DNA of 64,000 nucleotides, taken from contig CM060201.1 of assembly GCA_030562195.1 (NCBI GenBank), positions 30,238,067 through 30,302,066 on the forward strand, written 5' to 3'. The stretch comes from Nipponacmea schrenckii. Taxonomy: Eukaryota > Mollusca > Gastropoda > Lottiidae. The first letter of the stretch is position 1. Every line of letters starts with the position of its first letter. The notes under the pieces were generated by a model that was given only the letters and a program-made list of their open reading frames with translations, did not search any database and had not been told where the DNA came from. Made by a program: the position numbers and the translations under genes. Shown piece by piece: positions 11,801-25,400 of the stretch.

Positions 11801-13547
11801 GAAGATGGTAAATTATATTATGACAAACGATGGTAAGATTTTAGGTTGGCCTCTCATTAATTTTGTTCATGTTTTGTTCATGTTAGTTGAACGTTAAATA
11901 ATTTCCTCATTTCTTGTTTTGTGATAATCTTGTTTCTGGAGGTCCAGGTCCCTGGGTAGAATGCTCCTACTGATTCTGCCTCTTTTCAGCCTCTGGTTAA
12001 AGGGGACAAAATATTGAAAACAATGACTGTAATTTATTGTTGTGCATCACAGTAACTTTGTTGGTATCATATCAGGTTGTATGAACCTTGCAGATTTGGT
12101 TACTTTCCTGTTTTTATAAATTTGGACGTATATTGCCATCACCCCTGTCTGTCCGCCCATCGGTCCGTCCATCTGTACGTCCGTCAACAATTACTTAAAC
12201 GCAATACAGGTTTTTAATCCGATTTGAATGAAACTTGGTATTTTTATTCATCTTGATAATATCTCAGACAAGTTCGAAAATGACTCGATTCCAAATGTCG
12301 GTTTATGAGTTATGGCCCTTGATTAAATAAAAAAACGTTAAAATTTACTTGCGTACACAATAGAAGCTATAATTTGCATCCGATTTTAATGAAACTTGGT
12401 ATGTGTATGCATCTTGATAATATCTCAGACAAGTTCAAAAATGGCACGATTCCAGATGTCGGTCTATTAGTTATGGCCCTTGATTAAATGAAAAACATTA
12501 AAATGTACTAGTGTATGCAAAAGAAGCTATAGTTTTCATATGAATGAAACTTGGTATGTGTATTCATCTTGATAATATCTCGCCAGATGTCTGTTTATGA
12601 GTTATTGCCCTTGATTTAATGAGAAAATGTTAAAATTAAACTTGTGTACGCAATAGAAGCTGTAGTTTTTATCCGATTTGAATGTAACTTGGTATGTGTA
12701 TTTATCTTAATAACATCTTGGACAAGTTCAAAAATGGTGCGATTCCAGATGTTGATTTATGAGTTATTGCCCTTGATTAAATGAAAAAACATGGAATATT
12801 CTGATTGCTGAAGTGGGCGTATGTTACCTTGCCTGGCAAGCTATCTTTAAATAAAAAATGTGACATAATTGGTGTCATGGGATTTTGTTATGATAGTCAC
12901 TGCAAATTAACCAATCTTGGTAAAACTGAAAAAGAGTAACCCTAAATTCTCACTTTACTGGGGTGCGACCTTCATTAGTTCCCAGTCTAACACCAGAATT
13001 AGTGATGTTGAGATATTGACTGTTAATGTTCTATAGGTTTCAGAGAAATCATCCAGTATTTGTTGAATCTAAAGAGGGTGGTAAAACACATGGTATCATA
13101 ACTGGTATAGGTACACAAGAGGTAAGGAAGTCAACCAAAAACTTATATATATATGTTAATTACAATTTACAGCTGGGTCAACTGAAAGTATGAGTTAAGA
13201 TGACTGATTCAATGTCAACAAAGTTTCAAACAACGATTAAGATTTGAACTCACAGCTGCAACTTGCTTGACGTAACCAAGCCAATGACATCATGTAACCA
13301 ACTTTTAACCAACCGGCTATAGAACCTCACAGTTCTAATATGAGATCATAGTAGTTAATTTCTCAAATTATTAAAAACTGGGAAAATCTCGCTAATCTAC
13401 ATTTTATAAGGTGCTAAAAATTTCAGACTGAAATTTCTTTTTCTTTTTCAGATATGGATACGTAAAACATCTGATAACTCCAAATTAAGAATATATTTAT
13501 CACAGTTACAAAAGGCTAAATATGTTTTAAAGAGAAGAGCATCATAG
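8847..13547 (+). CDS. SUDS3: Sin3 histone deacetylase corepressor subunit SDS3
   Basis: Coding exons: 8847-8967, 9391-9460, 9857-10004, 10460-10519, 10755-10851, 11257-11355, 11661-11832, 13037-13121, 13452-13547. They join in frame to 948 nt, 315 aa; human is 328 aa. The N-terminus is acidic (D/E-rich, about residues 13-60). A coiled-coil Sds3-like region follows ([20 protein letters not shown], then K/E-rich exons 4-5). Next come [20 protein letters not shown] and [13 protein letters not shown], then a C-terminal segment ending [19 protein letters not shown]3 scaffolds the Sin3-HDAC complex in the nucleus and is needed for deacetylase activity. The start was chosen as the first ATG giving the SDS3-like N-terminus. 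Intron 6 is AT-AC, U12-type; the other introns are GT-AG. Intron 7 carries a hairpin-ended element and intron 5 a SINE head. Confidence 0.96.
9590..9725 (+). mobile_element. SINE tail fragment
   Basis: GTCTTCATTAGCCCATAAG then GCAGAAG and GGACGTAAACTTCC match the tail of the SINE-like element at 5433-5750 in opposite orientation. It sits in SUDS3 intron 2. Confidence 0.5.
10081..10125 (-). mobile_element. Remnant of hairpin-ended element terminus
   Basis: GTGGGCGTATATTATTG followed by CTGGCAAGCTTT is a decayed copy of the family's 5' terminus in reverse orientation. It lies in SUDS3 intron 3 immediately after exon 3. Confidence 0.4.
10925..11070 (+). mobile_element. SINE head-like fragment
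   Basis: GGTGGCCAGTGAGTTAGATG resembles the tRNA-like head of the SINE at 5.4-5.75 kb, and GGTCTGATCCTGAC downstream could be a decayed B box. It lies in SUDS3 intron 5 right after exon 5. The short open frame through it is not coding. Confidence 0.4.
11356..11660 (+). other. SUDS3: AT-AC U12-type intron of SUDS3 (intron 6)
   Basis: No GT donor fits the end of exon 6. The exon ends after ...ACTGCAA and the intron begins ATATCCTTTA, the minor-spliceosome AT-AC consensus. It ends TTTCTTTAACACGGTATTAC: a branch-site-like TTTCTTTAAC at 11641-11650, then the terminal AC at 11659-11660, ten bases on. Using these ends joins the frame as P-T-A-T-Q-L-N-I-L-L, aligning with the SDS3 family. The intron is 305 bp. 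Confidence 0.92.
12111..12848 (-). mobile_element. Hairpin-ended element in SUDS3 intron 7
   Basis: Reverse-orientation copy, about 0.74 kb. The 3' end at 12111 onward has lost most of one hairpin arm but keeps GGACGTATATTGCCATCAC and a GTCC-rich tract. Four units of about 150-170 bp follow (GAAACTTGGTATGTGTAT, GTTCAAAAATGG). The 5' terminus is complete at 12814-12848 (GTGGGCGTATG, then CTTGCC/GGCAAG stem, CTATCTT). Confidence 0.75.
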
Positions 13548-13593
13548 TGTTACATTTTAAGTTTAAAGTGACTATTTATTTCATGGTCTGATA

Positions 13594-13599
13594 AATAAA
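13594..13599 (+). promoter_or_regulatory. SUDS3: Poly(A) signal for SUDS3
   Basis: AATAAA lies 47 bases after the SUDS3 stop codon and is the first such hexamer downstream. It was not tested against transcripts. Confidence 0.6.
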
Positions 13600-13872
13600 A
13601 GTTTCAAGAAATCGGACTGGTTTTGTCAGACATAATGTAATTTCATGCGTTCTGCTAGGATCAAATTGTCATCTTTTTTAATGTACTGCAATATCTTGCT
13701 GGACACCAAGAAATATTGGTGTATAAAGAAGGAAGAAGACAATTCTCATTAATGTTGTATTTTATATTATAATATTTGTGCATTGTGAGTCTGTAGATAA
13801 TGAAGTAAGAACTTATTAAACTTCTATAAGCTCAGTCACAAATCAAACTGCCACAGAACACAGTGAGTGTAA

Positions 13873-14436
13873 AATTCAGAATTCTCTAAATTGGGTCAGA
13901 AAATAAACTAAATTCCCGCCATAGGTTGTGCACAATTTCAGGATCAAACTATTTTATGTCAAAAAAAAGAATATTTTCAAATCAACTTTCTTTGGTCAAA
14001 TCAAAATATCTATTACAATAATTCTATTTCTTATGTGACTATTTATAAATAATGATGTCTATCAATTGGGTTTATTTAGTTGTTGCTTAGTGTAATGGCT
14101 ATTTATAGTCAATGAAACTTTTGTGGTCTGTGAACCCATATGCTTTTCTATTACCTCCCTTGATTATAAGCCTTACACTGGGAAATCAGCCTTGTAACCA
14201 GGCAACATCTTCTATGCCCTTGTTTCCATCAGGGTCAGAAAATGTATTGATTGATGAGGGGGCTGCGGGGAAGATTATAAACATACCTCTACTACCTGGA
14301 TTTGACCAAAGAGGATAGCTTTAAAAATATTCATTTTTTTTTATGTAAAATATTTTGATCCTGAAATTGTGCACAACCTATGGCAGGAATTTGGTTTCAA
14401 TTTTTTTAGTCTTTACTGATCCAATTCGGAGAATTC
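13873..14436. mobile_element. Inverted-repeat element, ~564 bp
   Basis: The left arm (13873 to about 13975) and right arm (about 14325 to 14436) are imperfect reverse complements over about 100 bp. The best block is CATAGGTTGTGCACAATTTC followed by AGGATCAAA. The interior of about 350 bp has a 68-codon open frame I do not recognise. It looks like a foldback element or MITE. Confidence 0.65.
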
Positions 14437-16408
14437 AAGATTGACGAATATTAAATAGTGAAGCATTTTCTTGTTCACTTTGGATATCAATTCCTATCAT
14501 TAGTGTAGCCATGAAATAGATTTTATTTCTGTCTCGGGTTTGTTGGTCTCTTTCGATTGGGACTCATTTCTTTGGTTAAAAAAGACTTCTTACATTAAGA
14601 ATATGTTTATTTTCTGTATACATGAGCTGAATTTATAACATTTTATTGAGACTCGCTTTATGAGTAACATTTTCTATGGGATATCCCATAATTGAAGTTA
14701 ATTATGTTGCACTAGCATAACCTGTTTTTTATGCCTCTTACTGCCGATATCTGTACAGGGTTTATTTTTCATGTCCAATATGCATGTGTCTGGCCCTTTT
14801 TTTATGACTGGAAAGCATCAACTCTATTAAATTGTATGTTATTGTATCCAAGTCATTAAAAATATTTAATCTTGAAAATTTCTTTTGTTATAACAAAATT
14901 GCTAGCTCCATTATGTCAGAGAATCTGCTGGAAAAATTGACAATCACACCTAAGGCTACTTGTAATGATTGCATAGGGGGTATTAAAGGACATTAAATAT
15001 ATGACTAAAGAGTAAATATGGTTTAACTGTGATTTTTGTGGCAGTGGAATAGCTCTGGTGATAGCAAGTTGGATTGAGTCTGATTATGTTCTGTGGGTTC
15101 TAATTCTCCTCAAGGGCAACCTTAATGCCTGTGGCAGTTGTTTTGAGCATTGGCTTTCAATCACTTATACCATCATCAAATATATGATGATAAGTAAACG
15201 TTAGATAACCTGATATCAAGGGAAATAACTCAAGACTGTTTATTCATACTATCGAGTAGCCTGTGGGATATAGACAATAGGCATAATAGAAAACAATACA
15301 AAAAAAAAACAACTAGATTACATTTCCTAGCAAAAAAACTAAAAAGTTAAGGTATCTAGGAAGGCAGTGTATTTCTATACAATTTATACTTTCAAATATG
15401 TCTTAAGTTCATAAACACCACATCATCGCAAGGCGGTCAATTCTGTTTTGTGTGATCTGAAGCTATTAATTCATTTCACTTTATTACGACTCAATATACA
15501 ATATACGTGTTCCACCTTCAACCTTCAACGAAGGAATCACAGTAAGTTTAGGTGTTGGCATATATTACTATTGCTGACACAAAATTATGGACATTTAATC
15601 ATAGCAGCCTTGTAGGTTTAATGAAAGCAAAATTATGCAAATGTCAATTATAGAGGCCTGCAGCTTAATATTACATAAAAATATATTTCCTTTCCAGTAC
15701 TGAACATTTAAATCAATAATTTTTCTGGAGTTCTAGCAAATTGCCTCTGATTCTCCATCACGATAATACCGGGACTACTTTAATGTGCGCAGTAATACTA
15801 CGGATGATACATTGTTGTAAATTGTGTCGATCGGATCATAACATTATTCTACTTTCCATGTTTATAAATTGTTCACAGCTTGTACGATAGTGCTGTGTGG
15901 TTTTACGAACAATTTTTTTTTATTAAAAAGAAAACCTTTATTCCACAACATAGTTGCTTCTAAATTAATTCATTGTTGGAGAAGTGATTTCTTAGTTACA
16001 CTACTCAGCTGGCTGGGTTTATTTATGCATTAGTCGGCTGCTTTGTTGATTTCATTTGTGTTAAAGCGCTGGTAAACAAAATGAATTTGAGCTTCTGAAC
16101 TAGAAATGGTATGATTTTTTTATTATTTGCAATATATTTTTACGATTATACACTGCAACTACCTGTATTCAAAAACTTAAGTCAAATTTGTGGAATCGTC
16201 GCCATTTTCCTGAGCCGCATCACTCATTACTGTTATCTATCTTTTCTTTTTAGTATTGTGAAGATAATTTGTATTGTTAAAATGGTAGCTTATCTCCTTG
16301 TACTTTCTCTTGAAGATGTATTGACTGCCTAAAATTTGTATAATACTGTCTCCTTGAAAAGAAAAATTTATTATTATGTGTTATTTAGTGTAAAAAGGTT
16401 GTCTTAAA

Positions 16409-16552
16409 AATTAAGGGACACTATAGCATCAATTTGCACCATTCCAATATTATCAGTGAAACATCTGCGGTTCCTAAATTCAATTTAAGTAAGTGTTTGA
16501 TGGTGTGATCGAATATTTGAATTATGCAAATTAATGCCATTAGCATCCGCTC
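16409..16552. mobile_element. Short MITE relative
   Basis: GGGACACTATAGCATCAATT...ACCATTCCAATATTATC...ATCTGCGGTTCC matches the arm of the palindromic MITE at 4803-5006. The opposite arm (TGCAAATTAATGCCATTAGC) ends near 16550, so this is an internally deleted copy. Confidence 0.6.
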
Positions 16553-19462
16553 CTTTTGTTTTTATTATATATGTATTGACAGCATCTGATAATTATACCT
16601 ATCAATATATCTACAATTCATGTATTAAACACCATTTTAACAGTAAAAATGCTTTATTGTTGATTTAACCTTTTTTATTAAGTAACACTACCTCTCAAAA
16701 TAAACATAAAATTGAGGACCTAAACTTGGTCGATAAGAGTATATTATTATCTTTGGTAAACGTGGTGTCATATGGTGTATATGACTCTAAAATAAGTTTT
16801 TATTAACATTTTTCAATAAAGAGGCGACAAGACATCAATTGATGTAGATTAAATTAAGTTCTATCTGAATGCTTGAAATAAAAATCTTGATGATCAAGTA
16901 TCTTGTACTGTGAATGGATTAAAAATAAGTGGTATTTACAGTTATCTGTGTAGTAAATAGTTTAAAACAATATGATTTTGAAGATTAGGAAGTCACAGGT
17001 CATTAGAGAAGGTGTTAAAGATTACGAAAACTAATAAGGAAATTAAATTACAGATTCAACCTTCGGGCAATTGCTCATTAACAACTGATGATCTATTTTA
17101 TGATAAGCTAGAGTGTCAAAAGACCAAACTATCAATATGTATATTAGTGAACATGATTTCAATATTATTCAGAGCTGCAAAACCAAAGCCCTCGTCATTC
17201 TACTATTTGCAGGTAGAAAATTAAATTCTCTCTATTAGCTTACATTTTATTGTGTCTGGAGTGGACCTGTAAGCAAGCAAGTATAAAAACTGTGACCAAT
17301 TTTGCTGAAATTTAAGCAACTAATTCAGGTTAGCTGATGAACCAGTAGTATGCAGTATTAAGATGACATATTTCCATATTTAAAAGAGAAATAGTAGAAG
17401 TCTAACATTGTATGTGTCAATATAAGTTTCTTAATAAAAAACAAAAAAAAACATAATTATTGATTATAGAGTAACACCATGTGGGTACAATTTAGAATAG
17501 AGGATGAAGAGACCTAGTAAATTTTCAAATACTATAAAAGCAAAGTTTGACTTCTTCTATAAGCTGCTCACTACGATGGGGGCTTCCATAGATCACCAGG
17601 CTGATTCTAGTGAAATGTGAAGTGATGATCATAGGCCACAGTAAAAGTCTTCAAAAATTTTGGCTGTTTAATTTTGATAATCCTAAGGGGAATATTACTA
17701 CAATTTATACCCGAACCTTGACTACCACAGTGGAATCAGTGAAGCGTAGTTAATGTCAAGATAAATATTAGAGATGGACTGTGACCACATGTTTATAAAA
17801 GTCTTTGTGTTGGAAAGTAAGAATGGTGTTTGTAGGCAATGAAAGGATTATTTTTGTCCAACTCGTGTTCGATTTTCTAAACTAGGTTAATATTGAGTAT
17901 TTCTGATTTTTTTTTCATTTTTTGTAGGTCTGATTTATAGGTATGTTGGATACAACTTTAATTTTTCTTTTCAAGTCAAAAATAGTGCTGAAACTTGGTT
18001 TGATTTTCCCAAGCATGACTGATGTGTTTTTTGGAGAAAACAGCAGGGATAAATGCATACTTCTTTATACATGTTTTCAATTTTCCCCTAAAATCAATAA
18101 TTTTAAGCGTCTCCTTATAACAAGCTGTTAAGTCGCTGTAATTGGTAACATATTTTATTCTTACATGTTTCATTGTTTGACTATTGAAGACTTACCTCGG
18201 AGAATTATTTCTTTGTTTCTTGCAAAATTGGTAGGTTTTTGTTATAAAATTCATTCTCTTTTATTTTTTTAAGTACGGTAGCAAAAATTGTTCTTGGCAT
18301 CAGTTTTTCCTTGAAAAGTCATTTTATCAAATCCCGAGATTAATGCTATTCATTCTCCTTTGGTATTCCTCAACAGTTTGTGTAAAGCTGAGCCTGTTTC
18401 AGTCATCAACTGTCTTTTGGAACTGAATTTGGTCCATGAATTTGGGCCTTTTAGGGGATAAAATTGCCTGTTACTTATGCATTAGATGCAATATTGTGAT
18501 TAATGGTTCACCAATGATACAAAATATTATCAATTTGTTTTTGTTTTCTTTGTCTTCTTTTACAAGCACGTGTAGTTGTGAACAATCAACCTCTGATGAT
18601 ATTGTTCATTATAAAGCTGTCAATCATTAAGTTTGTGAAATGTTGTGGAACATTTGAGTTGGCCATTAGGGCTTTTGTTCACTCTGTGTGAGAGGGCATC
18701 ATATTATAAATGATATTACTTAGGTCACTTCAGCTATGAAATTATTAAATTGTGGATTGGCCCTTAAACTTGTTTAACTTGTAAAACTGAATAAATAAAA
18801 ACAAATGTAAGACAAGGTTTTGCGAGTAGTATGACAATTCTACACAATTCAATGATAGCCTTAGTTCAGATGAATATTTGAAAATTATTTCTTTCGAAAT
18901 TTTTTAATTGAATCAAATGAAATTAATGCTATTTATATTCAATGTATATAATTAATTTTAATGGGATTGTAAAGCAGATGTTTTATAAAAATTGTATTGT
19001 ATATGACACCAACTGATATATGTCTGTGATTCCACTAAAACAAGGCTTTTTATGATGGCACTATTGCAAAGGGTCATGAGCAGTTTTTGCACTACTGACT
19101 GTCATTTAGAAGATTTCTTAAAAATCACTTGAATTCTACTTTAAAATCCTGGTAGAAATATTTTAACCCTCATCTCTACAATTGGAGAAATGTTCTTTGT
19201 AAGGTTGTCCATGTGCTTGTGAGTGCTCTTGAAAGGCTGCACAGTTTTCAATGAAAAATGAAATGACTTTTGCTTTTATACAACAACAGAAAGTGTGGTT
19301 GCCAAATCCAGCTCTGTATCAGTCCAATGCTAATGGATGTTGATTGATGGTTCAATTGATTTGTCTTTTCATATTCACATCAAAATAAGGTTATAATTTC
19401 ATGGTATTTATTTTTAGGTGAATGATATCTAGTGGGGCTAGAAAAAAATCATTTAAGTCAAG

Positions 19463-22400
19463 ATGGGAGAGGAACAATTAGCAGAAACAGCTACTGTCTC
19501 GTAAGTTTCATCATTATTTTTCTATGCACACATTAGGAGCATTTCCTTAAGCCAAAAAGCTGGCTTTTGTTTGTTTCAACATGATAGATCTCTGAACTGT
19601 TATGGTTTGGGAACCAAAAACATTCCTTTTTAAACTTGGCAATTTATTAGTAGCCAAATGAAACCTAGTTTTAAAACCCACTTTTATAAAGTTGTTTTTT
19701 TTCTCATTTGGCAATAGAAGCATAATAGTTTTATGATTACGGTAGAAATGCAGTTAATTTTCTGCTGACTTGTAAATTGTAAATGCTCTAGTAGTAGTAG
19801 CATCAGTTAAAAGATCTCAGCTTTATTATTATTGGTATCAGCTGGACTAGTTAGAAATAAAGTTTTTGTTTAAAGTGTCAATGTTGCAGAATGAATTGTT
19901 TCTCTCCGTAATGTCACAGATGATATCTTATATCTTTGAACAACATACTGTTAATTAATAGTGGGAGTAGGCAAATTATTTCTTTTATTCGAAAGTATAG
20001 TTTATAGCAGGATCATGCAGATAAAATGGAAAGAGAGGCAATAAGTTGCCAAAAACCTAATTACTAAAAATCTTACATGATGTTGAAAGTAAACATCTTG
20101 AACACCAAGTATTAGGGCTTACCATTTTATCTGTGCACTTGTAAGAATAATCCTGAATAGTCTTAAATTGTGAACGCACATGAGTGTTTGAGCGCAGAAA
20201 AACAGAGCATGGCAAGCATGATGTTTCTAGCGTTATAGGCAGTTAACATTGCGAGAAGTATAAATCCAGCTTAAGCTTTAGAATTCTTAGAATTTTGTTA
20301 TATTTGTATGCTTGTATGTTTCAGAGCATTTAATATAGTAGATACATCGAGAATATCTACATTTGTTATATCAATATTGCTCATAGTATATGGAAGTTTT
20401 AGGTAAGTAGGTTTTGTCAATTGTAAAATATTTCCCATCCAATTGTCATGGATGTGTATGTCATTCCTGTAAACCAAATCTGACCATTGTCATAATGCAC
20501 ATCATATTGTGATCTCTGAACTTCCCAATAACTTTCAAGGCTATGTCAAAGCTCTCCTAACTTTAATGTTAATTTAACGCTCTCTAAAATCAGTAAAGCA
20601 GACTCTCAGAAGGGTCAGTTTAACTGTCTTAACTTTAGAACACTCTAAGATATTCAATCAAATATATTCTCTGTTGCACAACAACAGAACCAAAAACCAC
20701 TAGAATTGCTTACAATTATGAACGTATTTCGAGAGCCTTAAAATATTATGTAGGCTAAATTTGCAATGACCTACATCTAGACAATATATTGAATATCATT
20801 TGACCTAGTTTTCAAAGTCATAAAATAATTAGGTCACACCTTCCGTAACGGTTAATGATGGCGAAAAATATGAAAATTATCAATTTTTGCTGTATTTAAG
20901 TACACTTATCTCTATGAATTTTTTTAAGTAAGCCAAATTAAAAAATATCTACTCGTAGACAATATATTGAATATTATTTGACCTAATTTTCAAGGTCATA
21001 GATTAAGTGGGTCACATCTTCCGTACCCGTTAAAGTGACCTAATTTTGAAAAAATCAAAATTTAAATAATTCGAAAGAAAATACGAAATTTGAAAATCGG
21101 TCTCCAAGAAAAGGTAGATAATGATCCATTGTATCTATGTGCTAAATTTCATCAAAATCGGTCTATCAGTAGTGTCTGAATTTCGGATTTAAGAATTGTA
21201 ACGAAAATTCAAAATGGCGGCCGATATGGCAGCTTGACCTAATTATTTAGGTCAAATCAATTACTATTGACAAGTTATTTATAAAACAGTTTTCACTTTT
21301 CACCTAGCAGTTATAGACCGGAAGTTACGTAATTACGTCATTTGAGGCTAAACCGGAAGTGGAATTTTTTTTTTCACATTTTTTCAAAAATTATAAACAT
21401 ATCGCCTATCAACTGGTAAAGTTTCAAAATTTTACCATTTATATTAAAGGAGAAATCACGGTCTGAAATTTTTGCCGATGACCCTTGAATATTGAATTGC
21501 AAATCGTGGATAAAATATTTAACCTAATTGCATAAAACCTATAATTGTTAGTTGACAAATACATTGAAGTTTTCAAATCTGAAAATCCGGTCAAAATCGA
21601 ACTGAAAATAAACTTGCTATAGCAAAAAAACCTGAACTTCCGGTTCTCACTTCCTGTCAGAGATAGAACTTCCGGTTTTGTTTTATTTGATAATAGAAAT
21701 CATTCTAAGATCAACTGTAGATTTAGAATTTCTGCACCTTTTACCAGTTTGTCTGCAAACTCATCCAAGAATTACAAAAAAAAAAAAAATAAAAAAAAAA
21801 AAAATAAAATAATCCGAACGATTACAATATGTTTTCGCCAAAGTCGAAATACGTAAAAATGAACAGTTGATAACAACAAAACATCAAAACTGTGTGATTG
21901 CTGTATGAATGATTGAACGTATGAATGAAGAGAAACCCATGTGACCAATCATGTGATGATTTGTCCCACAAAATGTATTATTTACAACAATACCTACTAT
22001 GTTCAATGAAACATTTATTCAAAAGTTGTCACCATTAATTGAATGCTTAATGGCATGCATGCACCAATTTACATCAGCACATTTCTATTTGCATGGTGAT
22101 AGTTAAATTGCAAGTGAAGTAAGTTTTAGAAAAACGGGTAGAGAAATATAGATGTGCTTTTGAATAAGATTCTATCCTGCTGCTGAATGCTGTAAATTTA
22201 ATTACATGTATGTTTAATCTGCAATAAGTTCATTGTTTTACTTACCAAACAAAGGCTTTTATCTTAGAAGTTTCCCTCAAGCTATTATGTTCAATAAATT
22301 TCATTTTGACTGTAGTTTAACCTTTAAAACTCATATGTAAAGGTGCCTATTTAATCAAAGTGTGTATCTTTATACAATAATTGTCTTGAGGGTTTTGTTT

Positions 22401-25400
22401 TTAACCTGTTTCTTATTTACCCATTTGTTTTGATATTTAACAACATAATATCAAGCCTTCAAGACAATGAACTTTTAATCATCAGGGACTATCTCAAAAA
22501 CATAAAGTAAGATAAAAGCCAGATTACAAAAAAAAACAGTAATCAGATTTTTATAACAAAACTACATTTAATATAAAATTTAATAACTGATTAATCAGAT
22601 GACTGGAACACTAAAATCCTCTTAAGTTTTCAAGAATAAAGCCCCAGATAGTATATTTATTTTCTTTATATATTGTCTGTAATTGTCAGGGTTAGTTTCA
22701 ATAATAGTTTGCTAATCAAGCTAATGGATGTCTATAGAAGCTTTTAAAGTGCAGAAGAGTAGGAAATTACATTCATTCACAGAAGTTTTTTATAAACCAA
22801 TTGACTAAAATGATCATACAACAGTCCTAAAATGGTCATTTAACAAATTTATTTGAAACCGTTCATTAAGAATATAGTGAATACTGATGAAGCCTATTTT
22901 CAAACAGCCATTTTAATCATACATTTGGCCAAATCAATAGCCCTGTTGTGAACTCCTATACTAACTTTTTTAAAGCCCTGTTTTACACTAGGCCTATAAA
23001 AATCATTCTGTTGAACCATCAACCACAATAAAATATACCCATCTACAGTCATCTTAGAAGGGTTTGTCAATTGTAGTATTTTAATTGGAAACAATTTTGG
23101 GCATGTGAATCTAATCTTGAGTATAGTCAGAATGGGAAAGGTTCTCAAAAAGCTTAACCTTTTATATATCGCTATCGGTGACAATTGAGAAGGTCAGTAC
23201 GTGCAACCCCAAGGCATTCTGGGAACACATAAAGAACCTCTGACCAAAGCGCACAAACCATATTCCTCTTGAGGTATATGATGAGGAAAACAACATTGTG
23301 TTTAATCCCAATTTGGTTTTTGAGAAATGGGTTAAAGATTTCCATGATCTGTATAACAATACAGATACGAACTGTGTGGTAGACAATGACTTTTATTCTC
23401 ACTTGAAGAAAAAAAGTTCCTTGAAGATCGAATGTCTGATCCTCTTTATGTGCAAAACGATGTCTTTAATACAGTGATTTCCTATCATGAGGTTGAAAAG
23501 GTAGTAAATAATGCCAAAACAGGTAAAAGTGTAGGTCTGGATAAAATCCCAAATGAAGTATTAAAGTATCCTGCAGTAACAGATGTGTTGTATCGGATGT
23601 TTAATCAGTGTTTTGAAACAGGTTTTATACCAAGTACGTGGCGGAAGGCTATCATATCTCCCATCCCTAAGGACATCTCCAAGGATAAATGTATCCCATT
23701 AAACTATCGTGGAATAAGTCTCTTATCGGTAATAAGTAAACTGTTCACGGCTGTCCTAAATAACCGTCTTCATTAATTTTTGGAAGAAAATGGTGGCCTT
23801 GCAGACGAGCAAAACGGTTTTAGACCAAATAGATCATGTGAAGATCATGTTTTCTCAGCATGTACTGTAATAAGAAACCGATTAGGTCGAAAACAACCTA
23901 CGTTCGGAACATTCATCGATTTCCAGAAAGCTTTTGATTTTTTAGATCGTCCAGCCCTGCTTTATAAGCTAATATCTAACGGCATTGGTGGAAAATTTTA
24001 CAATATAGTGAAGTCCATACTTTCAGAATCGTCGTCTTGTATTAAACTAAATGGAATGTTATCTGACTGGTTTCCCACTCTAGCTGGTGTTCGTCAAGGT
24101 GACTGCAGCTCGCCTACTATATTTGCGTTTTTCATAAATGACTTAGTAGAAGGACTAAACAACTTGGGTGTAGGTATCAAATTCAACACACGTATGCTTT
24201 GCTGTCTTTTATATGCTGACGATCTCTTATTGTTGTCGGAGAATGAACAGGATATGCAGACTATGTTAAACTTTGTTAACGAATGGTGTAAAAAAATGGC
24301 GACTTAAGATTAACTTTTCAAAATCTAATATAATACACTTTCGAAACAAAAGTAAACCTCGAAGTAATTTTGAATTTACACTGGGCAATGACATTTTACA
24401 ATATGTATCCAGCTACAAGTACTTAGGTGTTCACCTAAATGAGCATTTAGATTTTGAATATACCAGCGACATTCTATATAAAACCGGGGCTAGAGCCCTT
24501 GGTGCTGTCATATCCAAAATACACAGCTATAAAGACGTTGGATTTAAAACATATACAGTAGCAAATTATATTATATATGTGTTGTACCTGTTTTGGATTA
24601 CTGTTCATCTGTTTGGGGTTTTAGAAACCTCAAAAGAATGGACGCAATACAAAACAGTGCTATAAGATACTTTCTAGGTGTACATAGATTTGCACCCACT
24701 GTGGCCTTAAATGGTGATATGGGTGGGGTAATGTCTAAAGCTAGACGATGGATTAATATGATCAGACTGTGGAACCGCCTTGTTATGATGGATTCTGGTC
24801 GGATTACTAGAGCAATTTTTGACTATGATTATAGCTTAGCAACTAATACATGGTGTCATGAAATAAAACATATATTAGGTGAAGTTGATATGTTACATCA
24901 CTATTATAATAAGACTGTTGTTAATGTAATTGATGTTGAGAACTACCTATTAGAACTTTATAATTCAGAACGGTCAAAAAGTATCAAAAATGTATCCAAA
25001 CTCCGGACGTATATTACTTTAAAAAATACTTATGCTACAGAACCTTATTTACTATCGAATATTTCGAAACAAGAACGTTCACACTTAGCTCAATTAAGAT
25101 GTGGCATTTTACCACTTAGGGTAGAAACAGGCAGGTACGTTGGCCGAATATGTACATTATGCCAATATAACTTAGTCGAAGATGAAACCCACTTTTTGTT
25201 AGTGTGTCCTAAATATAAGGATTTACGAAACAAATTGTTCAATCGAGTTTGTCAATCGAATCCTACTTTCAATGCTCTGTGCGACGATGAGAAATTGACA
25301 TATCTTATTCAGAAGTGGTTCATTTGTGTATGCTCTTTCATTGTTAAATGTATGAACATTAGGAGAAACTGTCTGTATAAATCAACGGAATTATGACTTT

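Larger units (their letters stand above)
13600..19417. other. Intergenic region, SUDS3 to SPPL3
   Basis: About 5.8 kb with no recognisable conserved coding exon. It holds the inverted-repeat element at 13873-14436 and a MITE relative at 16409-16552. The rest is AT-rich single-copy-looking sequence. The SPPL3 promoter and one or more 5' non-coding exons should lie here, because a good splice acceptor (TTTTTAG at 19411-19417) sits 45 bases before the SPPL3 start codon. I could not place the upstream exon. Short open frames show no family resemblance. Confidence 0.5.

Noticed and set aside
14112..14318. 68-codon frame between the arms of the inverted-repeat element
   Set aside because: There is no recognisable domain, it is short, and it is not supported by splice sites. 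It is left as part of the element.
21320..21680. Several ACCGGAAGT sites in SPPL3 intron 2 as an ETS enhancer
   Set aside because: They recur identically in the opposite copy at 29.4-29.8 kb and belong to the dispersed repeat, so they are not evidence of regulation.
22900..23402. Overlapping minus-strand frames upstream of the LINE
   Set aside because: They are antisense shadows of the LINE 5' part, whose sense reading gives reverse-transcriptase-region protein.
23176..25396. Intact reverse transcriptase gene
   Set aside because: An in-frame stop and at least two frameshifts break the frame, and the endonuclease domain is absent.
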